NCBI GenBank assembly: GCA_016703105.1
Contig: JADJCS010000006.1
Coordinates: 1 to 64,000, forward strand
Origin: Flavobacteriales bacterium
GTDB taxonomy: Bacteria; Bacteroidota; Bacteroidia; Flavobacteriales_F; PHOS-HE28
Reading direction: 5' to 3'
DNA length: 64,000 bases
Position 1 is the first letter of the stretch; each line of letters begins with the position of its first letter. Both the position numbers and the translations under genes were made by a program. The notes under the pieces were generated by a model that saw nothing but the letters and a program-made list of their open reading frames with translations, had not been told where the DNA came from and did no database searches. Below are positions 43,942-52,745 of this stretch, one piece after another.

Positions 43942-46323
43942 TCACTCCCACTTCGGGCTTTCCTCCAGTAGGATGGGTAGCTCTTTCCCACAGTCCAGTA
44001 CGGATGCGTCGAAGCCACTGGGGCGTTCGAAATCTTCGGTGCTGATGGGGATGGTGCTGTCCGCGTAAACCTTGTTCATGTAGTAACCATAAATGGGCAA
44101 CGCCATGTTCGCCCCCTGGCCCTTGTCCGTGCTGGCGAAGCGCACGCTGCGGTCCTCCGCACCTGTCCAGATACCGGTCACCAGGTCGGGCGTGATCCCG
44201 ATGAACCAGCCGTCGCTATTGTTCTGGGTGGTCCCTGTTTTTCCTGCTGTGGGCACTTTGATGTTCCCATACTTGGCCCGGTTCCCCCCCCCGCCTCCGC
44301 GAAGGCGCAGGCCGGTGCCGCGGTCCATAACCCCCTTCAGCATGTCCAGCATGATGTAAGCCGTGTTCTCGTCCAGCGCCTCGGTGGTGCTGGGCATCAC
44401 GTCGTAGATGGCGTTGCCGTTCTTGTCCTCGATCCGGGTGAAAAGGATAGGATCGATGTGGACCCCTTGGTTCGCGAACGCGGCGAACGCACCGGTCATT
44501 TCTTCGAGAGTAAGGTCGGCCACCCCGAGGCAAAGGCTTGGAACGGGGTCCAAGGGGCTCTTTACGCCCATGTGTCTGGCCAGAACAGTGACCGGCAATG
44601 GGCCGTATTGTTTCATCAGCCAGGCGGTCGCGGTGTTGATGGATCCGGCCAGGGCCTGCTTCAAGGTGATCATGCCGCCGTATTTGGCATCGCTGTTCTC
44701 CGGGCACCAATCGGGCTGACCCTCGGGCATATCGAAACACACCTTCTGGTTGGGCAGGGTGAAACAAGGGGCCAGTCCTTCGCGCATGGCTGTGGCGTAA
44801 ATGAAGGGCTTGAAGGTGGAACCGACCTGCCGGCGCGCCTGCTCCACATGATCGTACTGGAAGTGCTTGAAGTTGATGCCGCCCACCCAGGCCTTCACGA
44901 AGCCGGTGCGCGGATCGATGCTGTAAAGTCCGCTCTGTAAGAAGCTCTTGTAGTAGCGGATCGAATCCATCGGGCTCATCACTGTATCGATCTCCCCGCG
45001 CCAACTGAAAAGGCGCATGGGAACTGGCTTCTCGAAAATGGGGGGGATGTCCTTCTCCTTCACCACCGGCCAGAACGTGTCACAACCGCCCAAGTCGGCA
45101 CGGCAGTGGTGCTGGCGCGTACCCTCGTGCATCCTCTCCTCGATGAATTGCGCTGGGCGCTCGCACGCTGGGCACTGCTTGCCGACGAGGACGCGGTACC
45201 GCACACTACGTTTCATCGCGGTTCTCATGATGGTCTGGATCTCCGCATCGGTCACGCGGAAATCGAAGGGTTTGTTCTTCTTCTTCGCCAGGTCCTTGAA
45301 GAGATCCTTCTGCAATTCGCTGCGCAGATGTTCCTGCACGGCGAACTCGCCGTAGGCCTGCAGGCGGGGGTCCACGGTGGTGTGGATGCTGAGGCCATCG
45401 GTATAGATATCGTACGGACCGCCGTCGGCCTTGGCCAATCTGTACTTGCCCGTGGCCGGGTCCTTTTCATTGAAAAGAGCCGTGAGCTTGGCGCGCAACA
45501 CCTCGCGGAAGTAGGGCGCAGGGCCTTCGGTATGATCGATCCGTTGGAAACGCAGCCCGAGCGGAAGTGCCTTCAGTGAATCGTATCGTTCGCGGTCGAT
45601 CATGCCCGCCCGCTGCATCTGTGCCAGCACGACCATGCGCCGGTGCTCGGTGGTGTCGGGTCGGCGGAGGGGATTGAACAGCGCGGGGTTCTTGCACATA
45701 CCCACCAGCAGTGCTGCTTCTTCGATGCGCAGACTGTCCGGGCTTGTGTTGAAGTACACATGCGCCGCGCTCTGGATCCCCACCGCCTGGTTGATCCAAT
45801 CGAAGCGGTTCAGATACATGGCGATGATCTCCTCCTTGGTATACTGCCTTTCCAGTCGTACGGCGATGATCCATTCCTGTAGCTTCTGGAAGATGCGTTG
45901 CACGGAACTGGCCGGCTTTTCCGTGAACAACATCTTGGCCAACTGTTGGGTGATCGTACTAGCGCCCCCCTTGCGGCCCAAGTACACGGCTGCCCGGAGC
46001 GTTCCGCGCAGGTCGATCCCACTATGATCGCGGAAGCGTTCGTCCTCGGTAGCGATCAGCGCGTGTACCACATGCGGGCTGATGCGATCGTACTTCACAG
46101 GGATCCGGTTCTCGCGATAATATTGGCCCATGAGGCTGCCGTCGCTGAAGAGTATGGCGGTGGCAAGGTCACTGCGCGGGTTCTCTAGGTCACTGGTTCC
46201 CGGCAGGTCTCCAGTGGCGGCAATGAAGAGCGCTAGAGCAAGTGCCAGCAGCGGGCCGAGCAACGCGAACCAGAGGAGCCAGAGGAGCGGGCGGCGACGC
46301 GGGGCGGCGGGAGATGCGCTCAT
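43942..46323 (-). CDS. Penicillin-binding protein 1A, bifunctional transglycosylase/transpeptidase
   Basis: 793 aa. One N-terminal membrane helix (residues 12-34). GT51 transglycosylase: ALIATEDERFRDHSGID with its catalytic Glu, GGASTITQQLAKML, YLNRFDWINQAVGIQSAA. Transpeptidase: STFKPF (SxxK), SINTATAW (SxN), KTGTTQ (KTG). It polymerises and cross-links peptidoglycan. Between the two domains is a Cys4 insert (C384, C387, C407, C414; CPACERPAQF ... CRADLGGC) that looks like a zinc ribbon, unusual for this enzyme. Downstream of gldH by 12 bp. Confidence 0.95.
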   Translation of the reverse strand: MSASPAAPRRRPLLWLLWFALLGPLLALALALFIAATGDLPGTSDLENPRSDLATAILFSDGSLMGQYYRENRIPVKYDRISPHVVHALIATEDERFRDHSGIDLRGTLRAAVYLGRKGGASTITQQLAKMLFTEKPASSVQRIFQKLQEWIIAVRLERQYTKEEIIAMYLNRFDWINQAVGIQSAAHVYFNTSPDSLRIEEAALLVGMCKNPALFNPLRRPDTTEHRRMVVLAQMQRAGMIDRERYDSLKALPLGLRFQRIDHTEGPAPYFREVLRAKLTALFNEKDPATGKYRLAKADGGPYDIYTDGLSIHTTVDPRLQAYGEFAVQEHLRSELQKDLFKDLAKKKNKPFDFRVTDAEIQTIMRTAMKRSVRYRVLVGKQCPACERPAQFIEERMHEGTRQHHCRADLGGCDTFWPVVKEKDIPPIFEKPVPMRLFSWRGEIDTVMSPMDSIRYYKSFLQSGLYSIDPRTGFVKAWVGGINFKHFQYDHVEQARRQVGSTFKPFIYATAMREGLAPCFTLPNQKVCFDMPEGQPDWCPENSDAKYGGMITLKQALAGSINTATAWLMKQYGPLPVTVLARHMGVKSPLDPVPSLCLGVADLTLEEMTGAFAAFANQGVHIDPILFTRIEDKNGNAIYDVMPSTTEALDENTAYIMLDMLKGVMDRGTGLRLRGGGGGNRAKYGNIKVPTAGKTGTTQNNSDGWFIGITPDLVTGIWTGAEDRSVRFASTDKGQGANMALPIYGYYMNKVYADSTIPISTEDFERPSGFDASVLDCGKELPILLEESPKWE

Positions 46324-46330
46324 CGGCGGC

Positions 46331-46338
46331 CGAAGTTA
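46331..46338 (-). promoter_or_regulatory. -7 promoter box TAACTTCG of PBP1A
   Basis: Minus-strand TAACTTCG ends 7 nt before the PBP1A ATG, and its first three bases are the gldH stop codon. It could give PBP1A its own leaderless transcript besides readthrough from ricT-gldH. Confidence 0.35.
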
Positions 46339-46833
46339 GCGGCGGGGTGGCGGCGGGGCGGCTTGCGAAGGAGCGATATTGATCCCGATATCCAACACAT
46401 CATGCAGGGTGTCGGTGCGCATGGCCTGTTCCATGCGAAGGCAATAACGGCCGGTGCGCGGGAACCTATCGCCCAACTTGTATAGGACATGCGCCTTGAA
46501 GCGGTCGGCGAAAACGAAACCTGTTCCACGGCCATACCAGCGGCCCATGGGGTCGGCCAGAAGGCATTCCACGGTATCACGAAGTATGCGCCCGTCCGGG
46601 GCGATGATGTCCACGAACAGATAGAGGTCGCTGTAGGCGTAATCGCCCGTGTGGCGCACATCGATGAAGACATCGTGTGGGGTCACCGTGTCGGTGATCC
46701 CGAAACAGAACGTCGGCCGTAGGTCTCGGACCCAACCGCTTTCTGGCAGAGGCACGTCGCTTTGGTAGATCTCCGGCCGACCGCAGGCCAGGAACACAAC
46801 GGCGAGCAGAAGAACTAGAGCGGAGCGGTTCAC
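46336..46833 (-). CDS. gldH: Gliding motility lipoprotein GldH
   Basis: 165 aa. Lipobox in LLLAVVFLACGRPE (Cys17). The family pattern FIDVRHTGDYAYSDLYLFVDIIAPDGRILRDTVECLLADPMGRWYGRGTG and FPRTGRYCLRMEQAMRTDTLHDVLDIGINI is clear. GldH is an outer-membrane-associated lipoprotein needed for gliding in Flavobacterium; it is linked to T9SS but not part of the core channel. ATG overlaps the ricT stop by 4 bp. The Pro-rich tail after residue 156 is odd but short. Confidence 0.9.
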   Translation of the reverse strand: MNRSALVLLLAVVFLACGRPEIYQSDVPLPESGWVRDLRPTFCFGITDTVTPHDVFIDVRHTGDYAYSDLYLFVDIIAPDGRILRDTVECLLADPMGRWYGRGTGFVFADRFKAHVLYKLGDRFPRTGRYCLRMEQAMRTDTLHDVLDIGINIAPSQAAPPPPRR

Positions 46834-48161
46834 GCCTGGGGCGGTTGCGGGGGTTGCGGAGGACGGTCCGGCCGTGGGCCTCGGTCACGCCGTCCATCCC
46901 GTCCGCGACGATCGCCACGACCCTGACGCGGTGGTTGTCCGGTGCTTTGTGGAGCGGCTGCCGGGGGCGGTTTGGCGGGTGCTCCGCCTTCGCCACGAGG
47001 CCGTTCGCGGTTCCTGCGGTCCCGATCGTTGCGCCCTCCACGTTGCTTGCCCCCTTTGTTCTTTTGGTCGAAGCGAGTGAGGTCGTCCTGGCCCACCACG
47101 TTCTCATAGTCGGGCGCTTTGACAGCACTGACCGGCTCGTCCGTCATGTTCAGGTCCACTTCGGGCTCGATGCCTTCCTTGTTCTTGGCGAGGACATCAC
47201 GTACTACGTCAATGGGGAATCCCGCCATCACGAACGGCTCTCCCGGTCGCTTGAACCCGTACCACATCTTCTCCAGGAAGATGTCCGTCTTCAGATGCGC
47301 ACCGATCCCCTGCTTGGTTTTCAGCTTGGCGTTTGGTGAGGGATAGCTCTTCACGGCCTCGATGTACATATCGAGCTCATAGTTGAGGCAACACTTCAAC
47401 TTGCCGCATTGGCCCGCGAGCTTCTGCGGGTTGAGAGCGAGTTGCTGATAGCGGGCGGCGCTTGTGGTCACACTGCGGAAATCGGTGAGCCAGGTGCTGC
47501 AACACAACTCGCGTCCACAACTACCGATGCCGCCGATGCGCCCGGCCTCCTGCCGTGCACCGATCTGTTTCATCTCCACACGCACCTTGAAACGGTCCGA
47601 CAACTTGCGCACCAGGTCACGGAAATCAATTCGCTCCTCGGCCACATAGTAGAAAATGGCCTTGGTACCGTCGCCTTGGTATTCCACGTCCGTGACCTTC
47701 ATCTCGTGGCGCGCCTCGCGAGCGATGGCGCGCGAAGCGAAGAGCGTCTCGTCCTCCTGCTTCCGTGCGGCATGCCAGCGGTCCAGGTCTTCCTGGGTGG
47801 CCTTGCGAAGCACTTTGCGCAATTCGAAGGTGTCTAGCTCCTTCTCCTTACGGGACATTTGAGCTCGTACCAGTTCACCCGTGAGGTTCACCACGCCCAC
47901 GTCGTATCCTGGGCTGGCCTCCAGTACGACGGCATCGCCTTGGGTAAGACCCAGGCTGGGCGGGCATCGGTAGAACCCTTTGCGGGTGTTCTTGAACCGC
48001 ACCTCCACCGCGTCGAAGGCCTGTTGGCCGCCGGGAAGCGGCACCCCCGTGAGCCAGTCGAACACGCCGAGCTTGTTGCACCCGCTGCTGCTGCAATAGC
48101 CGTTGCTCTTGCACCCTGCCGGTTTCCCGTCCTTCCCGCTGCTACAGCTCGCGCATCCCAT
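46830..48161 (-). CDS. ricT: RicT/PSP1-domain protein
   Basis: 443 aa. The PSP1 C-terminal domain is in GIGSCGRELCCSTWLTDFRSV and GKLKCCLNYELDMY. The N-terminal Cys cluster (C3, C6, C17, C23, C28 in GCASCSSG... and SNGYCSSSGCNKLGVFDW) is typical of Bacteroidota members; the family binds Fe-S clusters in B. subtilis RicT and affects RNA maturation. The last 75 residues are Arg/Gly/Pro-rich and disordered, perhaps RNA-binding. The order holB-ricT-gldH-PBP1A is conserved in Flavobacteria. A TATCTTCG box lies 6 nt before the ATG. Confidence 0.9.
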   Translation of the reverse strand: MGCASCSSGKDGKPAGCKSNGYCSSSGCNKLGVFDWLTGVPLPGGQQAFDAVEVRFKNTRKGFYRCPPSLGLTQGDAVVLEASPGYDVGVVNLTGELVRAQMSRKEKELDTFELRKVLRKATQEDLDRWHAARKQEDETLFASRAIAREARHEMKVTDVEYQGDGTKAIFYYVAEERIDFRDLVRKLSDRFKVRVEMKQIGARQEAGRIGGIGSCGRELCCSTWLTDFRSVTTSAARYQQLALNPQKLAGQCGKLKCCLNYELDMYIEAVKSYPSPNAKLKTKQGIGAHLKTDIFLEKMWYGFKRPGEPFVMAGFPIDVVRDVLAKNKEGIEPEVDLNMTDEPVSAVKAPDYENVVGQDDLTRFDQKNKGGKQRGGRNDRDRRNRERPRGEGGAPAKPPPAAAPQSTGQPPRQGRGDRRGRDGRRDRGPRPDRPPQPPQPPQA

Positions 48162-48167
48162 GGGGCG

Positions 48168-48175
48168 CGAAGATA
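48168..48175 (-). promoter_or_regulatory. -7 promoter box TATCTTCG of the ricT-gldH operon
   Basis: Minus-strand TATCTTCG, 6 nt before the ATG at 48161. Same box and distance as for the M28 peptidase (15707-15714), pointing to a leaderless message. Confidence 0.5.
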
Positions 48176-48208
48176 GGTGGCTCGCGGGGGCCCGAAATAC
48201 GGGTAGGA

Positions 48209-49345
48209 CTAAGCCCGAAGCAGCCCGTACACCCGGTAGCTCAGATCCATGAAAAGCACCTTGGGATTGGCGTTGCGCTCCAGATGCACATGGGCCGTTT
48301 CAAGTTCTTCGCGCAAGCCAGCCACTCGCCGTTCGTTCAATAACGCACCGAACTTCTGCACAAAGTCCTGCTCCTGCCCCACGGCACGCACCAGCTGGGG
48401 CACCCGTTCGGCCTGCAACAAGCTCATGCGGATAAGGTGAAGGCCGTAGCGCATCAGGCTTTTCTGGCGCTCGCGACCCATTTTGGCGAAGTGCTCCGAG
48501 AACTCGGCAGCCTCATGCACGCGCAGCCCGTAGCAAGCGCGCAACCAATCCCGGAAGAGCACGAAGAGCTCCTCCTCGCTCTTTTCGGCCATGGCGACCG
48601 CCTCAAGCAAGTCACCCCCGCTGCGTACCGCGCACGCGCGCGCATCCTCCGGTTTCAGGTCGTCGTACCGCGCTAATAGCGCCTGTTCCACATCGGCCTC
48701 CGCCAGGGCCGGCACCTTCACAAGCTGGGTGCGACTGAGTATGGTGGGGAGCAATTGGTCGGCTTCGGTCCCTACGAGCAAGAAGAGCGTTCGGGGTTCT
48801 GGCTCCTCCAGGACCTTGAGCAGTTTGTTCGCTGCGGAGGCGTCCATCATTTCAGGAAGCCAAACCAACATCACCTTCCAACCACCGGAGTATGCTTTGA
48901 GGCTGAGTTTACGCGTAATGTCGGCCGCGATGTTGACACCCATCCGTAGCTGCTTGTTCTCCCCTTCGAGCTGGTCACGCCAAATGGCCGCGTCCAGGAA
49001 CGGTTCCTTCAGGACGAGCGCACGCCAATCCGCAGTGAACGTATCGCAGGTCTTCACTTTCTCGCTCAAGAAGATCGGGAAGCTCAGGTGCAGGTCCGGG
49101 TGTGCCAGCTTGTCCATTTGCTTGCAGGCCGGACACTCGCCGCAGCTATCGGCCACACCCGGTGCTTCGCAGAGCAAGTAACGCGCGTAGGCCAGCGCCA
49201 GCGCCAGATTGCCGCTGCCGCGCGGGCCCAGGAAGAACTGCGCATGCGGGACACGGCCCTCGCGTATGTTGCCGATAAGTCGCGCTTTCAGCGCCGTTTG
49301 TCCGATGATGCGGGAGAAGAGCACGATCGCAAAGCAACGCAACAT
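48209..49345 (-). CDS. holB: DNA polymerase III delta-prime subunit
   Basis: 378 aa. Part of the clamp loader that puts the beta clamp on DNA. Degenerate Walker A loop FLGPRGSGNLALALAYARYL (no Lys, so non-hydrolysing, as known for delta-prime), a zinc module CGECPACKQMDKLAHPDLH, and the sensor stretch NKLLKVLEEPEPRTLFLLV with Ser-Arg-like LSRTQLV. ATG 49345 (MLRCFAIVLFSRIIGQ) is chosen; the frame is open to 49804 but that part overlaps pgk on the other strand. Confidence 0.93.
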   Translation of the reverse strand: MLRCFAIVLFSRIIGQTALKARLIGNIREGRVPHAQFFLGPRGSGNLALALAYARYLLCEAPGVADSCGECPACKQMDKLAHPDLHLSFPIFLSEKVKTCDTFTADWRALVLKEPFLDAAIWRDQLEGENKQLRMGVNIAADITRKLSLKAYSGGWKVMLVWLPEMMDASAANKLLKVLEEPEPRTLFLLVGTEADQLLPTILSRTQLVKVPALAEADVEQALLARYDDLKPEDARACAVRSGGDLLEAVAMAEKSEEELFVLFRDWLRACYGLRVHEAAEFSEHFAKMGRERQKSLMRYGLHLIRMSLLQAERVPQLVRAVGQEQDFVQKFGALLNERRVAGLREELETAHVHLERNANPKVLFMDLSYRVYGLLRA

Positions 49346-49400
49346 GCGCTCATGTCGCCCTGTCTGGTCCACTTCCGGCCAATGCTCGCTGTAGGCATGG

Positions 49401-49408
49401 TATTTTTG
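49401..49408 (+). promoter_or_regulatory. -7 promoter box TATTTTTG of pgk
   Basis: Exact TAnnTTTG match ending 4 nt before ATG 49413. A start a few nt downstream would make a leaderless mRNA beginning at or next to the ATG. Confidence 0.5.
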
Positions 49409-49412
49409 CCCC

Positions 49413-50603
49413 ATGCTGACAATGGACACGTTCGACTTCGCGGGTAAGAAAGCACTGGTCCGCGTGGACCTCAATGTGCCACAGGATGCCAATGGCAATG
49501 TGACGGACGATTCCAGAGCGCGGGGCATCGTGCGCACGGTGAACAAGATCCTCAAGGATGGCGGTAGCGCGATCCTCATGAGCCATCTCGGCCGCCCGAA
49601 GGGGAAAGTGGACCCCGCCATGAGCCTGAAACCCGTGGCGGAACACCTTGGCACGCTGCTCGGCAAACCCGTACAGTTCGCCACGGATTGCATAGGTCCG
49701 GATGCGAAGGCCAAAGCCACCGCATTGAGGCCGGGCGAAGTGCTGGTATTGGAGAACCTGCGGTTCCACCCGGAGGAAGAGATCGGCGACGAAGCCTTCA
49801 GCAAACTGCTGAGCGAACTGGGCGACGTTTATGTGAACGATGCGTTCGGTACCGCACATCGTGCGCATGCCAGCACCACCATCGTCGCCCGCTTCTTTCC
49901 CTCCGCCAAACTCTTCGGCTATTTGGTGGAGAGCGAACTGGCCAGTGTAGGCAAGGTGTTGGACAACCCGCAGCGCCCCGTATGCGCCATCATTGGTGGG
50001 GCCAAGGTGAGCAGCAAGATCGCCGTCCTGGAGAACCTGTTGGCGAAGTGCGATGAGGTGATCATAGGTGGGGGCATGGCCTTCACCTTCATTAAAGCGC
50101 ATGGCGGCCACGTTGGGTCCTCGTTGGTGGAAGAAGACCAGCTGGACACCGCTCGGGCCATCATGCAACAAGCGCAGGACCTGGGTGTCCATATCCACTT
50201 GCCCACCGATGCGGTGGTGGCCGATGCCTTCTCGGACACCGCCAACACGGACATCTGCCCGGCCACGAGCATTCCCGACGGATGGATGGGCCTGGACATC
50301 GGACCATTGACGATAGAAGCGTTCAGCACGGTGGTGAACCGCAACAAGACCCTCCTCTGGAACGGCCCCATGGGCGTGTTCGAGATGAAGAATTTCCAGC
50401 GTGGCACGCTCGCCATCGCCACCGCTCTAGCCGATGCGACCAAATACGGGGCCTTCTCCCTGGTGGGTGGCGGTGATAGTGTGGCCGCAGTGAACCAGTT
50501 CGGTCTGGCGGACCAGGTGAGCTATGTGAGCACCGGCGGCGGCGCGATGCTGGAGTTCCTCGAAGGCAAGGTGCTGCCCGGGATCGCGGCGGTATGGGAA
50601 TAA
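49413..50603 (+). CDS. pgk: Phosphoglycerate kinase
   Basis: 396 aa, full length. Glycolytic ATP-forming step, 1,3-bisphosphoglycerate to 3-phosphoglycerate. Signatures: [16 protein letters not shown] at the N-terminus, [13 protein letters not shown]-like [30 protein letters not shown], and [14 protein letters not shown] 49413 gives the family's usual N-terminal length; ATG 49422 is the alternative. Divergent from holB. Confidence 0.96.
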   Translation: MLTMDTFDFAGKKALVRVDLNVPQDANGNVTDDSRARGIVRTVNKILKDGGSAILMSHLGRPKGKVDPAMSLKPVAEHLGTLLGKPVQFATDCIGPDAKAKATALRPGEVLVLENLRFHPEEEIGDEAFSKLLSELGDVYVNDAFGTAHRAHASTTIVARFFPSAKLFGYLVESELASVGKVLDNPQRPVCAIIGGAKVSSKIAVLENLLAKCDEVIIGGGMAFTFIKAHGGHVGSSLVEEDQLDTARAIMQQAQDLGVHIHLPTDAVVADAFSDTANTDICPATSIPDGWMGLDIGPLTIEAFSTVVNRNKTLLWNGPMGVFEMKNFQRGTLAIATALADATKYGAFSLVGGGDSVAAVNQFGLADQVSYVSTGGGAMLEFLEGKVLPGIAAVWE

Positions 50604-50637
50604 GGGGCCGTTCGACCCGCAGCCTTTATCGTCCGTA

Positions 50638-51159
50638 TCAATCGGTCAACTCGCTGGCCTCCTCCTTCACGTCCTCCATTACTTGATGCACCCACTTGGT
50701 TTCGCCGAGCGCAGGTATGATCAATGGCGCGAATGCCCATAGCGGTTCAAAGAACTGAGAGCCTTCCTGGACATGCTTGGGCGGCATATCCCCCTTGGAA
50801 TAACCGAGCAACAGGTTCAATGCGATACTGAGGGTGAACGCCGACCGCAGGACGCCGAAGGCGATGCCTGCCAACTTGTTCGGCAGGCCCAGCTCGGCCG
50901 CATCGAGGAGCGTGGTGAGGAGGCGGGCGAGCAGGTGTACGCCGATCAGCACCAGCAGGAAGGTCACCACGAAGGCCAAGATCTCCTTCGCCGGGTCGAG
51001 GCCGATGGCCGTTGCAACGCTGCTGCTGAAGTGTGTGGCCGCCCAAATGCCGGCGACCAGCGCCACCAGCGACGCGAGTTCCACGATAAAGCCCCGCGCG
51101 AAGCCTTGGAAGGCCGCGATGCCCAGCACGATGATGATCGCCCAGTCAAGCCAGTTCAT
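50638..51159 (-). CDS. CvpA-family membrane protein
   Basis: 173 aa. Four hydrophobic helices: MNWLDWAIIIVLGIAAFQGFARGFIVELASLVALVAG, then ILAFVVTFLLVLIGVHLLARLL and LGLPNKLAGIAFGVLRSAFTLSIALNLLL. This is the colicin-V-production/envelope-maintenance family. ATG 51159 is chosen from the family start MNWLDW; the open frame to 51225 lacks similarity. Confidence 0.9.
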   Translation of the reverse strand: MNWLDWAIIIVLGIAAFQGFARGFIVELASLVALVAGIWAATHFSSSVATAIGLDPAKEILAFVVTFLLVLIGVHLLARLLTTLLDAAELGLPNKLAGIAFGVLRSAFTLSIALNLLLGYSKGDMPPKHVQEGSQFFEPLWAFAPLIIPALGETKWVHQVMEDVKEEASELTD

Positions 51160-51225
51160 AGCAGAAGATCCGTTCGCTTGGCGGTGAAGATGTGAAGATC
51201 TTCGCACCCGGAATTCCGACCCCAC

Positions 51226-51561
51226 GTGGACCTACAGTTCGAAAAACGCTGGCGCGACCTGCTCAAGGCCATGGAGGTTCGGTTTGGCGCCCCCGTGGAC
51301 CTTAACGGGATGATCTTCCTGGTCGGCGTGCAGGAGCTGGGGCAGCACGCGCGCGAGTTCAAAAAGGACGAGAAGTTGAACCTGATGCACATCGGCATCT
51401 GCGTGCTGCTGATGCCCTACGGCTACTATAAGGAGCTAGGCCGCGATGCGGACGGATGGCCTCATTTCGAACGAGTGAAGGAACTGCCACCGCTCAACGA
51501 CAAGGAACAGGAGCGCCTGATGAAGGAGGCGGTGTTGGACTACTTCGATCGACCCGCCTGA
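51226..51561 (+). CDS. Conserved protein of unknown function
   Basis: 111 aa with a GTG start at 51226 (VDLQFEKRWRDLLKAMEVRFG); no named family recognised. Acidic, helical, no signal. Characteristic stretch NGMIFLVGVQELGQHAREFKKDEKLNLMHIGICVLL and PYGYYKELGRD. Diverges from cvpA with 66 bp between starts. The lipoprotein gene downstream is on the other strand. Confidence 0.65.
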   Translation: MDLQFEKRWRDLLKAMEVRFGAPVDLNGMIFLVGVQELGQHAREFKKDEKLNLMHIGICVLLMPYGYYKELGRDADGWPHFERVKELPPLNDKEQERLMKEAVLDYFDRPA

Positions 51562-51589
51562 GGTTGACCCGGTGGCTCGGCGCTTCGGC

Positions 51590-51982
51590 CTAGGGTGCGA
51601 TCGGCACGAGAACCACGGTCTCCTCCGAGGTCTCCTCCTCCACGATCTTGATGATGCCCTCGCCCACCGCGCTATCCTTGAAGCTCACGATATCCAGCAC
51701 CGCGAACCCGGACTGTCCCTGCTCATAAAAGCTGGAATAGTCGAACTCCGCGCGTCCATCGCTGCCGGTCAACTTCTCCTGCATCAGACGGGAGGGGTCG
51801 CCCAAGGGATAGACCGGGTTGGCATAGAGCTTCACATAAGCCTCGGCTTGGGGGTACCCATCCTCATCGGTAATGGTGACGATGGCCGTCGTGGGCTTCT
51901 CCTTGTTGCAAGCCGGTAGTACCAGCCAAAGCAGGAGCAATGCGGCCACGGGGACCAGGGCACGGAAGGTCGATCGCCTCAT
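51590..51982 (-). CDS. Lipoprotein of unknown function, beta-sandwich type
   Basis: 130 aa. Lipobox LLLLWLVLPACNKEK (Cys25). The body (TTAIVTITDEDGYPQAEAYVKLYA ... TGSDGRAEFDYSSFYEQGQ ... VEEETSEETVVLVPIAP) has the look of a carboxypeptidase-regulatory-like or CNA-B-like beta-sandwich, where the repeated D.dG....a.V.l pattern is common. No known role. Start 51982 is set by the signal. A TACTTTTG box is at 52034-52027. Confidence 0.65.
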   Translation of the reverse strand: MRRSTFRALVPVAALLLLWLVLPACNKEKPTTAIVTITDEDGYPQAEAYVKLYANPVYPLGDPSRLMQEKLTGSDGRAEFDYSSFYEQGQSGFAVLDIVSFKDSAVGEGIIKIVEEETSEETVVLVPIAP

Positions 51983-51987
51983 CGGTT

Positions 51988-51995
51988 TACTTTTG
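51988..51995 (+). promoter_or_regulatory. Plus-strand -7 box TACTTTTG, opposite-facing with 52027-52034
   Basis: Exact TAnnTTTG match, 51 nt before the ATG at 52047. Together with the facing box at 52027-52034 it lies inside the other gene's leader, so the two 5' transcripts would overlap. Confidence 0.35.
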
Positions 51996-52026
51996 GGCGC
52001 CTTGCCAGCCAAGGTTCGGCGATCCT

Positions 52027-52034
52027 CAAAAGTA
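52027..52034 (-). promoter_or_regulatory. Minus-strand -7 box TACTTTTG for the lipoprotein gene
   Basis: Exact match on the minus strand, 44 nt before the ATG at 51982, and 12 nt from the start of the plus-strand gene at 52047. Confidence 0.35.
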
Positions 52035-52046
52035 ACGCTGCGCGCG

Positions 52047-52745
52047 ATGTCCCTGCAATGCCTCCGGGCCAAAGTCCTCTCCGTGCTATTGATCCTGGCG
52101 GGTATTCCGGCTCTCCCGGCTCAGCCGAAGGACGATGGACCCCAGCACTTGGTGGAGGTCCGCACCGGCCTCGGCGTCCTGATCGTGGCCCTGTACAATG
52201 AGACCCCACTGCACAGGGACAACTTCCTGAAGTTGGTCAGAGATCAGCACTACGACAGCCTGTGCTTCCATCGGATCATTCCGGGCTTCATGGTACAGGG
52301 CGGCGACCCGGGCAGCAAACATGCCGCTGCTGGGATGCCCTTGGGTACGGGCGGGCCGGACCATAAAATACCGGCCGAGATCCTCCCGGGCATGTACCAC
52401 AAAAAAGGTGCGCTGGCCGCCGCGCGGCAAGGCGACCAAGTGAACCCCGTGAAGGAAAGCAGCGGCAGCCAGTTCTATATCGTGCAAGGCCGTACCTACC
52501 AGGCCGCGGAAATGGACATGATGAGCAAGCGCAACGCGAACATGGGCACTCCGGTGAGCTACGACGACGAGGCCAAGCGCACCTATGCCACGCAGGGCGG
52601 GGCGCCTCATCTCGACGGTGCCTATACGGTCTTCGGGGAGGTGATCGAAGGCCTCGATGTGCTGGACAGGATCGCCGCGGTCGAGCGCGACCAACACGAC
52701 CGGCCCTTGGTGGATGTACGCATGTGGATGAAAGTGCTGGAATGA
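52047..52745 (+). CDS. Secreted cyclophilin-type peptidyl-prolyl isomerase
   Basis: 232 aa. Signal peptide (LRAKVLSVLLILAGIPALPAQ), then a cyclophilin domain: VEVRTGLGVLIVALYNETPLH, YDSLCFHRIIPGFMVQGGDP, SSGSQFYIVQGRTY, LDGAYTVFGEVIEGLDVLDRI. The Phe-His-Arg-x-Ile and GSQFYI segments hold the active site. It speeds X-Pro isomerisation in the periplasm. Long insert (YHKKGALAAARQGDQVNPVKES) common in Bacteroidota members. Shares ATGA with pheS. Confidence 0.93.
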   Translation: MSLQCLRAKVLSVLLILAGIPALPAQPKDDGPQHLVEVRTGLGVLIVALYNETPLHRDNFLKLVRDQHYDSLCFHRIIPGFMVQGGDPGSKHAAAGMPLGTGGPDHKIPAEILPGMYHKKGALAAARQGDQVNPVKESSGSQFYIVQGRTYQAAEMDMMSKRNANMGTPVSYDDEAKRTYATQGGAPHLDGAYTVFGEVIEGLDVLDRIAAVERDQHDRPLVDVRMWMKVLE

